NCBI GenBank assembly: GCA_024500155.1
Contig: CM044876.1
Span: 11,718,001-11,782,000 of the forward strand
Reading direction: 5' to 3'
DNA length: 64,000 nucleotides
Source of the DNA: Chenopodium formosanum
Taxonomy: Eukaryota; Streptophyta; Magnoliopsida; Caryophyllales; Amaranthaceae
A program made the position numbers and the translations under genes. Below the pieces are notes generated by a model. That model saw nothing but the letters and a program-made list of their open reading frames with translations. It had not been told where the DNA came from and did no database searches. Shown piece by piece: positions 22,093 to 33,952 of the stretch. Position 1 is the stretch's first letter. Every line of letters starts with the position of its first letter.

Positions 22093-23590
22093 GACACGAT
22101 GATTAAAGATATTAATGGTCAAAATTGTGTTTCGATCAATAGATCAATATTTGAGTATTAATAGTCAAACGACGAACGATGAAAAGTATGCGTTGAATTG
22201 AAATATGTGAGTAATGTGACTAATCAAACAATTTCAATTATTTTGAAATAGATAGATAAAAGCATATAAATTACTATAGACATACTTCGTACAAGATTAC
22301 AACACTTTTTCATTTTAAAGTTTTCTTTTTTTTTAAAAAAAATATTCATTTTTTTTTTATTTTTATAAATTACGGACCAATGTACATTTTATTTTGTAAA
22401 AGAAAAGGTAAACAAAAAATTAATATAGTTTTTTGTGGATATTATACCCTAACTTATACAAAATCACTGTACATATAGTGTCATAATTCATGTAAAAGGG
22501 GATGTATTAAACTCTAGAGTATCATACTAAAACAAAGGGGTATACTTTCAAAGCTTCAAGTTAATATAGCATAACGTATGGTAACGTTAAATGCAAAAAT
22601 TGTACCCTTTAGCTACGGCGCCGCCTAATATCCTTCCATACATACGTTTGAAGCTAGCCAACCCCATCCCCATGTGATCTCTTCTTGTTTTTTGCATTCA
22701 GAACCTTCGGAATCGGTTCATAATATAATGATTCTAATACAGTAATCTAACAACCTATTATACTTAACTACTTTATATAAAAATATTCTACGTACGTCCA
22801 AATTTCTGTTACAAATCTTACAATAGCATCATATGGAAGCATATTGTAATTAAATTGCAAATTTGGTTATTAAAATAATTGATGACTACTTAATGCATTA
22901 TTTTGAATCACCGTCAAACTATAGTCCACTAATTAATTACTATACTAATATATACGAGTAGACATTTAATCATTTTAATGTCCGAATAACAATATTTTCC
23001 TTCTCATGTAATGTGTTTCACTTATTGAATCGAATATGCTGATTTCTATGACAAATATGTGAGTTGTAGATCGACAAAATACGACTAGTGTTTTTGAAGG
23101 GGTTATTCTGTATCAGTATAGGAATTAACCTAAACTACTTATGATCACCCATAAGGCCATAATGCGAATCAAGCATTCAAATTTCAACATCATGTGTATA
23201 ATACTCCGTAATATTACAATGCATGCTACTCAATAAAATATCACCTTCAAAACATTATTTCATTCATGAAATAGTGATTAATATTAATGCAACATTAGAG
23301 CATAAAAAAAAAAAAAATACAATAACAAGTATACTATCTTAGTAAATTATGTAGACGGTATATAATTACTACAACAAAAAAGAAAATTATTAAACCTACA
23401 TTTGAATTAAGAGAAAGAAATGCTGATCTTGATACATCATCAATCTCTTTTTCTTCAATTGTTGAAAGGTCGATCAATCATCATCATCTTCTGCTTTATC
23501 AACGTTCATCACCTTATTATTAATGGAAAAAACTATGATAGATATACTATTTATGTATATCAAAAATGGAAATCATATTTAGGCTTACTT
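22093..23590. other. Intergenic, AT-rich, no gene recognised
   Basis: No coding region, TE terminus or RNA gene could be supported. Short ORFs are of low complexity. Confidence 0.45.
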
Positions 23591-24091
23591 TTATCTCAAA
23601 AATAAAGACAAGAAAATGAGGAAACAAGTAACAAAGAAATGACCTTTTGATTTTAAAGAGGTTGAACTAGAGTGATCTCTTGGAGGGGGTGGACCATAGT
23701 AGTAATAAGGAAAGTAAGGAACTATTGGATTCGGGGGCGAGGGTACGTTGTAAGGTCCAACACCACCACCACCACCACCACGTTCACCTCCACCGCCAAC
23801 GGGTGGTGGAGGAGAGTAATAATTCATAGTAGGCACGGAGATACCGCCGTAAGGTGGTGGGTTATCCTTTGGAACTGTGGGTGTCAAGGAGGGTGGTGGA
23901 GGGCATTCGGGTAGGGCGGGCGGCGGAGGTGGTGGTACTACTACTACTGGTGGTGGTAGACAAGGGTTCTCACAAACTTCACACATTGTGCATGCAATTT
24001 GTTCCTTGGAAACAGTTGTTGAAGTAATTTTTGTAGGGTAAAAACAAAGGAAAATAGTGAAGTAGAGGATGTATGGAATTATTTTGGACAT
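23591..24091 (-). CDS. Secreted proline/glycine-rich extensin-like cell-wall protein
   Basis: A 166-residue intronless ORF on the minus strand. Residues 1-24 form a signal peptide (MSKIIPYILYFTIFLCFYPT). A short Cys cluster follows (Cys34, 37, 40, 44 and 63), then proline-rich sequence with PPPPPP, one extensin-type Ser-Pro4 motif (YYSPPPP, 91-97), a poly-Gly run (about 98-111) and Pro/Tyr-rich sequence (YFPYYYYGPPPP). The last about 16 residues are hydrophobic (FFVTCFLIFLSLFL) after a Ser/Lys stretch, suggesting a GPI-anchor signal or membrane tail. Similar short proteins are annotated as LRR-extensin-like or proline-rich, but there is no LRR here. A TATATAAT-type box lies about 130 bp upstream (near 24220-24232). 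The likely role is structural in the cell wall or at the plasma membrane surface; this is inference from composition. Confidence 0.78.
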   Translation of the reverse strand: MSKIIPYILYFTIFLCFYPTKITSTTVSKEQIACTMCEVCENPCLPPPVVVVPPPPPPALPECPPPPSLTPTVPKDNPPPYGGISVPTMNYYSPPPPVGGGGERGGGGGGVGPYNVPSPPNPIVPYFPYYYYGPPPPRDHSSSTSLKSKGHFFVTCFLIFLSLFLR

Positions 24092-24374
24092 TTTGTTTGA
24101 GTTTGGGTGATGAGAAAAGCTTTGGGAATAAAGAAAGATGGAAAGGTGGTGGAGAGATGAAATTGAGAAGGGTTGTAAATTTGTAATTATAATGCATGTG
24201 TGTGAGGATTGAATGTGAAATCCATCATATATAATAATAATGAAATGCTAACGGCCATTAGAGAAAAAATAATGTAGTCTAAAATCCATGTTCTCTTCAT
24301 CTTAAAGAACATATAATATTCACTTTGAGATTGTTTCATTAAGTGAATTTTGTTTAATTCAATAAAATTGTTTA

Positions 24375-24469
24375 CTACCTCCGTTCATATTATTTGCAAT
24401 GATTAGACATTTTTCCTCTCTACTTTATACTCGTATCAAATCGTTGTATATAATATGAAACGGAGGTAG
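24375..24469. mobile_element. Stowaway MITE, 95 bp
   Basis: CTACCTCCGTTCATATTAT at the left is the inverted partner of ATAATATGAAACGGAGGTAG at the right, with TA on both sides (24373-24374 and 24470-24471). It stands about 280 bp upstream of the proline-rich gene's start codon. Confidence 0.85.
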
Positions 24470-24538
24470 TATATTAAATTTAAAATAATATTAACTTAAT
24501 AAGTAATGTCATGTTCTTTTGGATTTATTTTCATTTTA

Positions 24539-24770
24539 GGGCATGTTCACATTTACTTAATTTCAGTTCAGTTCAGCTCCAATCAATTTAGTTCAGTTCA
24601 GCTTCAACTAGTTCAGTTCAGTTCTGTTCAGTTTAGCTCCTAATTTCCTTCTCTTATAAAATATTCATTTCAGCTCAATTCAGTTCAGTTCAGCTCAGTT
24701 CAGTTCAGTTCAGTTGAGCTCTAATCAGTTCAATTCATTTCAACTCAGTTTAGTAAATGTGAACACACCC
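24539..24770. mobile_element. PIF/Harbinger-type MITE with TGAAC arrays, 232 bp
   Basis: Left end GGGCATGTTCACATTTACT, right end GTAAATGTGAACACACCC, with TTA at 24536-24538 and 24771-24773. The interior consists of TTCAG pentamer runs around the family's AATTTCCTTCTCTTATAAA segment. Confidence 0.85.
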
Positions 24771-25074
24771 TTAGTTTAGTTTAGTTGAACCTCGTTGTTC
24801 AGCTCCATAGTCTATACCTAAAACTCAAATCAAAAGTGTCATGTGTCTTTTCCTTTCTTCCTTTTATTTTTACCTTTTAACAAATATAGTAATAAATTAA
24901 ATAAAATGAATAAACATTACCTTATTTAATTCACTATAGAAACTTAATGTTTACTTCATATTCTTGAGTTAATACTATTTACAAGTGCATTTAAATGGAA
25001 ACTCTTTCATCTCCCTTCTAAACTCTTCGTCTTTTCAAAAGATAAATAAATAAAATAAATATACGAAGCAATAC

Positions 25075-25396
25075 GAGCAACTCCAATGGTTGTAGCTAGG
25101 GACTTGCTTGCAATATTAAATAATCCCTAGCTACTAGCTTAACCATTGGAGCTAGAAACTGCAATTAGCTTTGTTAAGCAAATTAGCTTTGTTAAGCTAA
25201 TTTGCTTGGAAAAAAACTTGCTTAAATAAAACAAATTAGAATAAATAAAATGAAATTTATCAACATAAATTAAGGAGGTGTGATCTATTTAAATAGTAAG
25301 CTATTAGCTAGCCATTGGAGCTAATATGACAATTAGCTTAGAAACTTATATGGCATAGCAAGCTAATTTGACAATTAGCTTACCATTGGAGTTGCT
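25075..25396. mobile_element. MITE with GAGCAACTCCAATGG ends
   Basis: The left end GAGCAACTCCAATGGT matches the inverted right end ACCATTGGAGTTGCT. The interior is dominated by GCTAATT and AATTAGC words. The TSD is not clear. The termini resemble PIF/Harbinger MITEs and the element at 9486-9786. Confidence 0.6.
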
Positions 25397-25454
25397 ATTC
25401 TGCGTCATGTGAGAAGACTCTCAACTATATTGGATTCATTGCATTAGAATACCA

Positions 25455-25685
25455 CAAGTTATGTATTCATCAGGGAGAGAAATTACGCGCTGCACTCTTT
25501 TTCCCTTAACCATGGTTTTGTCCCATATTGGGTTTTCCTGGTAAGGTTTTTAACGAGGCAGCATTTCGAGCGTATTACAAAGAATGTTACACTCTTTTTC
25601 CTTCATTAGATTTTTATTCCACAGGGTTTTTCCTAATAAGGTTTTAATGAGGCACAGTCTTCGATAATAGACATCCAAGGGGGAG
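25455..25685 (+). mobile_element. 3' internal remnant of a Copia-type LTR retrotransposon
   Basis: The sequence contains GGTTTTCCTGGTAAGGTTTTTAACGAGGCAGC-like wording, a pattern typical of the region just before the 3' LTR of plant Copia elements. It ends in the purine-rich AAGGGGGAG directly before a TGTTATG LTR start. No reverse transcriptase remains upstream. Confidence 0.5.
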
Positions 25686-25772
25686 TGTTATGAAATATTT
25701 GTGGATATTCATTATCTTCCCTTATATCATTCCAGAACATTCTAGATCTAGGGTTTATATTCTTATCCAACC

Positions 25773-25774
25773 AA

Positions 25775-25858
<84 letters not shown>
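25773..25858. repeat. (TA)n microsatellite, about 86 bp
   Basis: An uninterrupted TA dinucleotide run. A shorter run (about 26152-26173) lies on the other side of the Helitron-like insertion, consistent with one tract split by the insertion. The ORF through it (IYIYIY...) is an artefact. Confidence 0.95.
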
Positions 25859-25859
<1 letters not shown>

Positions 25860-26151
25860 TAAAAGCGAACCTAAAATGACACTTGTCACAATATCATTAA
25901 CAATTTTCCCGCCCATTTTACTTTCCGTTTTTACGATGATTCTTTAAGGAAATCATTTTATAATAATGAAAAATATCTTTCTTCCAGTTAAAATTCTTAA
26001 CAATAATAACTCTCCATATAAACCCAAGTAATATATTTAATATTTACTTTTGAATTAATATTATGAGTATAATTTTTTTTATAAAATTCAATACAATAAT
26101 AACTCTTTAAAAAATTAATAATAACCGTGCATTGCACGGGATTTAAACTAG
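25859..26151 (+). mobile_element. Non-autonomous Helitron-like element
   Basis: Near the 5' side is ACTAAAAGCGAACC, shared with similar sequence at about 53150 (ACTAAAAGCGAAACC). The 3' end has the hairpin CCGTGCATTGCACGG and terminates in CTAG followed by T. The exact 5' base is hidden in the TA tract. Confidence 0.6.
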
Positions 26152-26825
26152 TATATATATATATATATATATATTATATACCTCATCATATGGAATAGAA
26201 ATACACAGATTAATTCTCTCTCCATCTCTTATATTTCTTCTTATATTATAACAAAATAAATAATTTTCTTTCAAATCAATAATTTAGCTAGTTTTAGAAT
26301 TAAAATTCATAATTAACTGTTTTGGTAAATACTTTTGTAAAAGTAGTCGTTTTGGTAATCCTATATAAATAATATAGGTACAATATGTATATTGTGTTAT
26401 ATACAAAAATAACATATGTATAAATAATATAATATTTGTTTTATATTTGTGTACAAAAATAGTGTATAATAAACATATTTAAGTTTAAATTGAATTAGTA
26501 TTAATTTATTTGTACCTACACACTTGATAAGATTGCTAGGTTCATTCGCCACCCAAAAAACACATGCTTCGGACTCAAGTCAATATATATTATTCATATA
26601 CTTTACATAAATCGTGTAAAATAATTCAAGAAAACCAACTTAATTTGAGCTCTTGTAAATAACTCAAATTAAATATTATTTCATGATCACGTGCATATAG
26701 ACATAAATATACAGTTTATGATAAGATACATAGGGATCCCCCTCTCCGGTGTTGGAGAATCGAACCATTGTCACGGGGGAGGGGGGGAGACAAAAGGACT
26801 AACCATCCTTCCACTATATGAGAGG

Positions 26826-26965
26826 TTGTTATATACACTCGGATGTATAGTACATCCAAGGGTGTTTGTTTGCTCATTTGATGATAAAATGAGCAATAAC
26901 CATCGAAATGAGCAAACAATACCCTTGGAGTGCACATGCACCGTACACCCGGGTGTATATAACAA
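26826..26965. mobile_element. Foldback MITE with about 55-bp inverted repeats
   Basis: The left arm (26826-26885: TTGTTATATACAC...TTTGCTCATTT) and the right arm (26907-26965, inverted) match over most of their length, leaving a loop of only about 20 bp. A transcript could form a long hairpin. An upstream segment (about 26720-26825) contains, on the minus strand, GGTTCGATTCTCC like a tRNA B box, perhaps a separate SINE fragment. Confidence 0.65.
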
Positions 26966-26969
26966 TTTC

Positions 26970-28034
26970 TATCACATATAGACATATAGAAATATATTAT
27001 CAAAGATAAAACATAACCAATCAATCACATACTAAAGGGGTCAGCATATTACTCATAGTTTTGCCTTCAAAATTACTTGCTTAATATAATAAAAATTCAT
27101 TGTTACATAAGAAGAAAGTTTATACAATTGTACCTAAATTATGACTTTTACTTTGTACAAAATTTGAAATAAACTTCCTTAAATATTAAATAACCCTTGT
27201 AAATACTACATGTGTTTGATTATATTATTCTTTCGCATATTTCTAATCTATCTATAAAAATATATTTCATACTTTTTAATATTTGGTGAATCTGTTCATA
27301 ATTTTTGTACAGTACCATTATTTTTTTTCAAATTTATTGTCGTTATAAATATTTAGCAGTTGTGCATTATACGGGATTTTTATGTAGTTAAATTATCAAA
27401 TGATTGTCCTACCTTAATTTAAAATTTCACATCTCTTAATTTAATTTAACCGGTGTGTTTATGGAGCTTTACTAATAGAGGAGGCGAGGGGAGCCTTCAA
27501 CCCGGCCAACTCTCCCTCTTTACATGTGGTCACCTTGTTAAGAGCTCGGTAGTCTACATTTTAAGACAAATTCATGTGATTATTGGGATAAAACTCTTTC
27601 GACTTATTATTATTAATCAATTTATCTTACAGAGTTTCTAATACTTTTTCCGTTTTAATATTGCACAATATTCGCTCTCATCGACTTTTATTGTGACTTT
27701 TACATTACTAGAGGAAGTTTCATTATATTTTCTTATTAGAAAATACTATATAGACTCCCTAAGTCCATATTACTTTTCTTATATTTGTATAATCGTGTAT
27801 TTTGAGTAGTCACTCAAGCTTAATTCTAAAAAAATAGTTTGGTCAACAAATAACATTTCAAGATTATGACCGTCCAATGAAACAATTTTTTGAATTTTTC
27901 ACATAGATAAACACTGAGAAATATTAATAGTTATTTCTTTTAACAGCTCAAAATACGACATAGATTATTGGCTATATATATGTCACATTTCAATAGAATG
28001 TTATCATTAGCACATAACATTTCCACAACTAAAA
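26970..28034. other. Intergenic sequence and upstream region of the defensin-like gene
   Basis: No gene is seen until the defensin-like CDS. A degenerate Helitron-type hairpin (GTGCATTATACGGG) is near 27362. A TATATATA box lies at about 27974-27981, roughly 55 bp before the start codon at 28035, and is a plausible core promoter for the gene. Confidence 0.4.
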
Positions 28035-30163
28035 ATGGTCAAATCTACCCAATTCTGCCTTTTTGCGTTATGTCTCATTTCGGTTCTTATTGCAAGCACT
28101 GGTGAGTTCTTAATCAACCCTTGATACTAATATTACAATTTTTTTTTAAGGAACTAATATTACAAATTTGTTTTGTTGTTGTTGTTGTTTTTTTTTTTTT
28201 TTTTGATTTTTTTTTTTTTTTTTTGGACGGCATATTACAATTACAATTATGCTCTGATATGGTAGTCTTATTTGTTGTGTTATTTCTTTGCATATAGAGA
28301 TCAAGACCGTCTCATTGATTTTAGGGGTCCTGTTCTAAAATAAAAAATGGGCCCTTAATTTCGAAATTATACAAATTTTTAATTTTTAATGAAGTACTTA
28401 CATTTAGGTAATATGCATTTTTTTTTACAAATCGAAGCGACAAGTAATACACATTATTTGCAATAGATACTCATAAAGTCTTAGTATATTTAGAAGGAAA
28501 AAAAAAAACTACTATGAATAAGCAAAATTACCTTACCGTAAATCAAACGAAGGATGAATAAGCAAGAAATACTATGAAGTTATCGAAATCACTCGAAGTC
28601 TTAAATCAAGAATTCACAAAGCAATTTGAGTATATATATTGTTATATGAGGGTTTGTAGTATTCCTAATTATTATTTTTCTTTACATGTCTATCTTACGT
28701 TAATGGAGAAATAGACATTTATTTTTTCTAGTTTGTTTTAAATTTGGTAATTTTGAAAATTTAATTAGAATATTGATGGAAGAATATTGAAAGTTAAAGA
28801 AATTGATATGGAAACTTGAATAAGGGAGATGAAATATGCATAGGAATTGGAAAATAACTAGGCATGAAAATAATGCATTAATGTTGATTTAATTAATTTC
28901 TAAACTTAAATGTAAAACTATAGAAAAATATGAGCTTTTAAAGTTTTACTACTTTCATTCAAAAAAAAAAAAAAAAAAAATCAGCTTTTATTACCAAAAA
29001 AAAAAAGGGGCCCACTGAAAATTGGGACCATGTGCAAGAGATCTTCTTGCACACCTCCTTCTACGCCCCTGATAGAGATATAAAGAGTCATAAAATAAAG
29101 AGAAATGATGTCAATATGATTATATTTCAATTCAGAGTTTAATTTGCTTTAATTTTTTTTTTTTTCATAGCAAAAGTAAGCTATTGATCCTTTCATCTAA
29201 TCAGATTCTACACAGTGTACTGTTTAATTTGCTTTATATTTCAATTCAGAGTTTAATTTGCTTTAAAAAAAAAGAAATTTTTCATAACAAAAGTAAGCTA
29301 TATATTGACCCTTTCATCTACTGATAGAGGACATATTTCAACCTTAAGGCCTTAGGTTTGAATTTTGTCAATTAAATATTTTGTTGTGCACACCCACCCC
29401 CGCCCCCGCCCTCCATGGCCAGTTTTGGCCACCTCCCTTCCCATTTCATTGATTGGAATGTTTCCATAACACGGGCCAATAATTATTTACCTAATAATAT
29501 ATTTCTTCTATTTTTATTTATAACACAACCTTGTGTCATATATTTTGAGATCAAAATTATATAATGTAAATGTACAAATTAATCAAAATAAATTTTACAA
29601 GTGGTACCTAATATTAAAATTATTTTGATAAAATGTTGAAATATTTCATTTACCTTTACTAATCGTCTCCTAAATGGTGCGGCATGCTTAGAGGTTGTGT
29701 TGCAAACTTGCAAGTAATTAAAAGAAAAGGATGAATTATTATTAATTTTGTCACTTAGCATATCGATTAAGCTAATCCTTTCATCTAACCCTAGTTAAAT
29801 TAATCGAAATATAAAATTCCTAGTATTGTGACAAACTAATTAGTTTCAATTTTTTCAGAAATCCAAAAGGGTGAAGCAGCTCTTATAGGTCCAATTATAA
29901 GAGCTTTAAGTCGACTGAATTTCGAAAGAATTTACAGTGCAGTACAACTCGAACAAATGCTACGTGATCTACTACCAAAATGTACCGTCTTAGGCAACAG
30001 TACTGATCCGGTTATTTGTCCCGAAAATGACGATGATACTAACTGCGTACACCAGTGTAACATGTTAACAGCAGACGACACTGTTAATGGGACGTGCCTC
30101 GACTTCCCTGGGTTTAAGCCTCGTTGCTTCTGTTCAGATTTACACCATTGCTATCGTAATTGA
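28035..30163 (+). CDS. Secreted defensin-like (DEFL) cysteine-rich peptide
   Basis: Exon 1 (28035-28101) and exon 2 (29859-30163) join across a 1757-bp GT/AG phase-1 intron to give 123 residues. Residues 1-22 are a signal peptide (MVKSTQFCLFALCLISVLIA), and the intron falls at the end of it, as is usual for plant defensin genes. A 40-residue linker or propeptide follows. The mature-like part has eight cysteines (64, 76, 85, 89, 102, 112, 114, 120) with the CX3C (85-89) and CXC (112-114) spacing of the cysteine-stabilised alpha-beta fold and a gamma-core-like GTC...RCFC. The long N-terminal segment before Cys64 is unusual for defensins and might be a propeptide. Family members act as secreted antimicrobial or signalling peptides; the specific role is unknown. 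A candidate hairpin (CGTAGAAT/ATTCTACG) lies just after the stop at about 30200-30233. Confidence 0.75.
28302..29071. mobile_element. hAT-type non-autonomous element, 770 bp, inside the defensin-like gene intron
   Basis: ATAGAGAT is repeated exactly at 28294-28301 and 29072-29079 (8-bp TSD). The ends CAAGACCGTC and the inverted CAGGGGCGTA are imperfect TIRs of hAT style. Near the right end the sequence AAGAGATCTTCTT forms a small palindrome. No transposase is visible. It accounts for nearly half of the intron. Confidence 0.7.
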
Positions 30164-30239
30164 TTCAAATCGTTTGCAATGTTCGTTGTACGTTCAGCTC
30201 GTAGAATGACCATTCTTATTGCTAATTCTACGAACATAC

Positions 30240-31297
30240 GGAATATTAACCATATATATATACCTAATGATCACCTATTGTGTGTGTTTGATTGTAATGA
30301 ATTATGATTCGGTTTCATGATATAATTTACTACGTACATTGTAATATTGTATAAGCATGTATGCTTTATTGTATGTTTGTCTTTACATGTTTATCATTTT
30401 TTTTTTCCGAAATTTTTACATAATTACATGTATAATGTACTTCGTATGTAACATATATATGCAAATAAATTTATTCTATTGTATTTTATTACTATGAAGA
30501 TTTTACGATTGAGTTTTTGTCTTTCTCCTGGCCCCTTTTCTTGCTTCCATGTAAAGCCGTGTTTTAGGTTAGGTTAAGTTAGGTTCACTTCAAGTTGTTC
30601 ACTTCAAGTACTAAAATAAAATATGTTGATATCTTTAAAGGACACATGTCAATTTCTTATTAAAAATTTTCCCGCCTAAACTATTTTTGACATCATTCTT
30701 TTTTTTCCTCCTATATTCCACAACTAAATAAATACAGTGCTTCTTTCAAAATTAATTAATGAGATTATAATTTTTTTTTTCAAATATTAAATTGACAACT
30801 ATTTAAACAAATAATGGCTACTTAATCCGTGCAACACACATGACTAAATTAGTGTAAAATAAAGTACAATATATAAGTGGATTTGGATTACATTATCTTG
30901 TATTACAAAGGAGACATATTTAGATTTGGGCATGTTAGTGGATTATGATGACTTTAGTAAATATTACTTCATTTATTAATTTTGAAACAATTAAATAAGA
31001 GAAGTGTATCAATTATTCTAAAACGACCACAAAAAAAGTGTATTATCATGAAATAGAAAGAGTATCAAGATTTTCAACCTCTCAGTGCAAAATCCGATGC
31101 AAATTTAGAACCATATTGAAAAGGTACGGACCCGAACCGAACCAAGAGATTCAAGTCTTTATAAAACCTTGATTGTAGATTTTACCTCCAGTCTAAAGTC
31201 CGGACTAGCAAGCCAGCTTGCTTATAAAATAGATTTTGAGTAATTGGTTGAAAGCCCAGCCCAGTAGGCATCGACGTTAATTATTTAGCCCACCACC

Positions 31298-31341
<44 letters not shown>

Positions 31342-33400
31342 CTCAGCAACATCAAATTATGTCCCTAATAACTAATTTGAAACACACAAACTAATGGATT
31401 AATGGCGTATGAAAGGACGAATACCTTTGACTTATAGAAATAAAATCATGGCCAGTCCGCAAAACCTTTTTTTTTTTTTTTTTTTGACAAAGCCGCAAAA
31501 CCTATTTATTTAACTTTATATTTTAAACTTTAGGGTAACCACGAGGTCCATGAGAGAATCTCTATCTCTATCAAATTTGAATATTTAAAATGTAATAATA
31601 GCACAGCTGGATATAGCATAAGATTTTAATACAGGGATCGATGGATAACATAGTTAGGTTGAGTCTTATTTACTTTATATCAAAAATAGTATGAGCACAT
31701 TATTGCACTAACCACGTTTTTCTGGTGAGGTCACATCATGCGGCAAACTGACACACTCCAAAACATTAACCAGGTAACTCCGACAACACCGCGTGGCCAG
31801 CCATATATCATATATGAAAATTATTGTTGCTCCAAACACAACCTAAACTAATTTAATGATAGTTTTGCACTAAACATAGCCTAAAATATACAAAGGTGTA
31901 AACATTTATCAGATAATTTGCCCCGGATAGTAATACCAAGTGCATACTGCATACGTACAAAGAGTGCAATAAATTGAGAGCAATACATGGTTGGTGCATC
32001 CAACCGACAAATTATACATCATTGCTTTCGTACGCTCAGCATTGAAGGCCAATAATTATACATGCAAGTAATATTAGTGATTGTGATATATATTAATCCG
32101 ATATATTAAGATCATAATCTGCCAATGATCATAAACATTATATAATAATTATATATGTATGGACTTTGGTACTGTACTATCTTTAATTCAAAGTATGTAC
32201 GTTATTAATTTTAATAAATCATAATTAAAGATTGTGTTCACATTTTTTGAATGTATATGTAAAAGTGTAATGCATAGGAAAAGCTAAAAGATGTATAACT
32301 AACTAACAACGGTTTACGGTTACAAATTGAAAGGTTTATTATGATTATATCTAACATCTTTGATCTTATTAATATTGTCAAAATGTAATCAAAGAAATTT
32401 ATGCTGTACAATTAACTACTTAACTAACTATTTAAACATAGGTTTCTAAAGTCAAATTTGAGAGCCTACCAATTTTTTTCTAATAAATAAGCTAGGAAGA
32501 GTGTAAACAGTTTAAAGCCGCCGAATGCTTCAATAATAATGATAATAACGAGAAGGACAAGTTATCTAATATGCACCCAAAAACACCTCTTATTAAGTGC
32601 ATCCGACGTTGTTTCAAAAAATAAAAAATAAAAAAAAAATAAATAAAAAATAAAACTTTATGGGCTTATATATTTTTTGACAAATTTGTACTCTTAAGTG
32701 ACAAATTTGTACTGTAAGATGTTTTTAAATGCATCATCATCTTCAAGTTACAGTAAATTAATTATCAACTTTGAGATCTATTACATACGTGTATAACTTG
32801 AGATGTATGCCTGTTTAAGAGCTAAATTAATTCAAATGTCAAATTCTAGTTGATTTGAGGCATTAGTATCCCTTTTGCTATAACCTTAATTCTCACTCAC
32901 TCGTCAATTCATCTTCGATGTAAAAATATTAAGTAGTCATTTTCTTATAGTAGAATAGTAGACACCTACTTTTGGCTAATTGACACAAAAAAGTAAATTC
33001 TTATGAAGATAAACGTCATATAACCTACTTGTCAACAATGAACTAAGCTTTGAAGACTAAACTCGTGAACCTGCTTGAGCATGCTATTTTTTTGAGGAAT
33101 GCTTGAACATACTTGGTGATGTTGAACTCAAGAAAATATCGGAGAAAACGACTTAGTCTCTATTGATATTCACAATTGTGTATATAATATAGATACAATC
33201 AATAATTGAATAGTAAACCCTAACTTGCCTAAACTCCGTAACAGATATGTGTTACCAAAAGATGACTATAATACAAAGGAATATTAACATAAGTACATAA
33301 CCGAAAGTCTAACACCTTTATTTCTAATAATCTAGGACATCTAATACTCGTTTTATTGCGATCTGCCTCCACAATCCTAAGTTAACCATACCTTACATAT
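30240..33400. other. Intergenic sequence with a 41-bp poly-A tract and a Helitron-like remnant
   Basis: About 30600-30846 resembles a decayed Helitron-like element (TACTAAAATAAA start, AAGGACACATGTCA, TTTTCCCGCC, and a weak CCGTGCAACACAC hairpin before CTAA). A run of 41 A lies at 31299-31339. No gene was recognised. Confidence 0.4.
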
Positions 33401-33852
33401 CGATCAACAAATCTACAAATATAGACTACAACACAATAGGATATTGATCCGATCCTTAATTATATGTTTTAGTTCAAGTCTTCGTAGTTCATATAGACTC
33501 AAATTTACCAATTTTATCATGATATAAATGATGTTAGTAGTGATCCATTCATTATGTTTGATTGATTTTACGAAATTTGCTTTATGTCTAGTGAACAACT
33601 CTGCTTAATGTCTCTGTAATTTAATTTTATCTTTATTGTTAGTCCATGCTTGTAATAGGTTTCATGTTCATTAGGTACAATGTCAATGTGCATTGAGTCT
33701 ACATTAATCTGTTATGTAATTAAGATTACATAAAGAAATCAGATTGACAAGCAAAACCTTCTTCCATGTTCATAACATTACGGTTCATATGCATTACGGA
33801 TTACAAAACATGTCTATTTAGCTTGGTGTACTTCAACTTCAGATATAGATGC

Positions 33853-33952
33853 CTATTCTACAATTTGTTTGACTTCAACCCTTGATTTCGATTGCGATTG
33901 AAGGATGCTGTAGATCAGAGTGGTAGCACCGTATGTAGCAGCGTCGTTCCCA
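33853..33952 (-). pseudogene. Short coding-like fragment of unknown gene
   Basis: On the minus strand a stretch reads GNDAATYGATTLIYSILQSQ...VEVKQIVE, then a TAG, then in the same frame ASISEVEVHQAK. The composition looks like real protein but it is too short to assign; it may be an exon relic or retroelement fragment. Confidence 0.25.

Larger units (their letters stand above)
25686..26253 (+). mobile_element. 3' LTR of a Copia-type element, interrupted by a Helitron-like insertion
   Basis: The LTR begins TGTTATGAAATATTTG right after a polypurine tract and appears to end ...TATTATAACA at 26253, giving TGTTAT...ATAACA ends. A TATA-rich promoter area has expanded into (TA)n. A Helitron-like element ending CTAG at 26151 sits within the TA tract, splitting the LTR into 25686 to about 25858 and about 26152-26253. 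Confidence 0.5.

Noticed and set aside
25690..25947. 85-codon plus-strand ORF
   Set aside because: Most of it is an Ile-Tyr repeat read through the (TA)n microsatellite in an LTR.
26691..27024. ORFs on both strands of about 100 codons
   Set aside because: They cross a long inverted repeat (26826-26965); mirrored peptides on both strands are expected from a hairpin.
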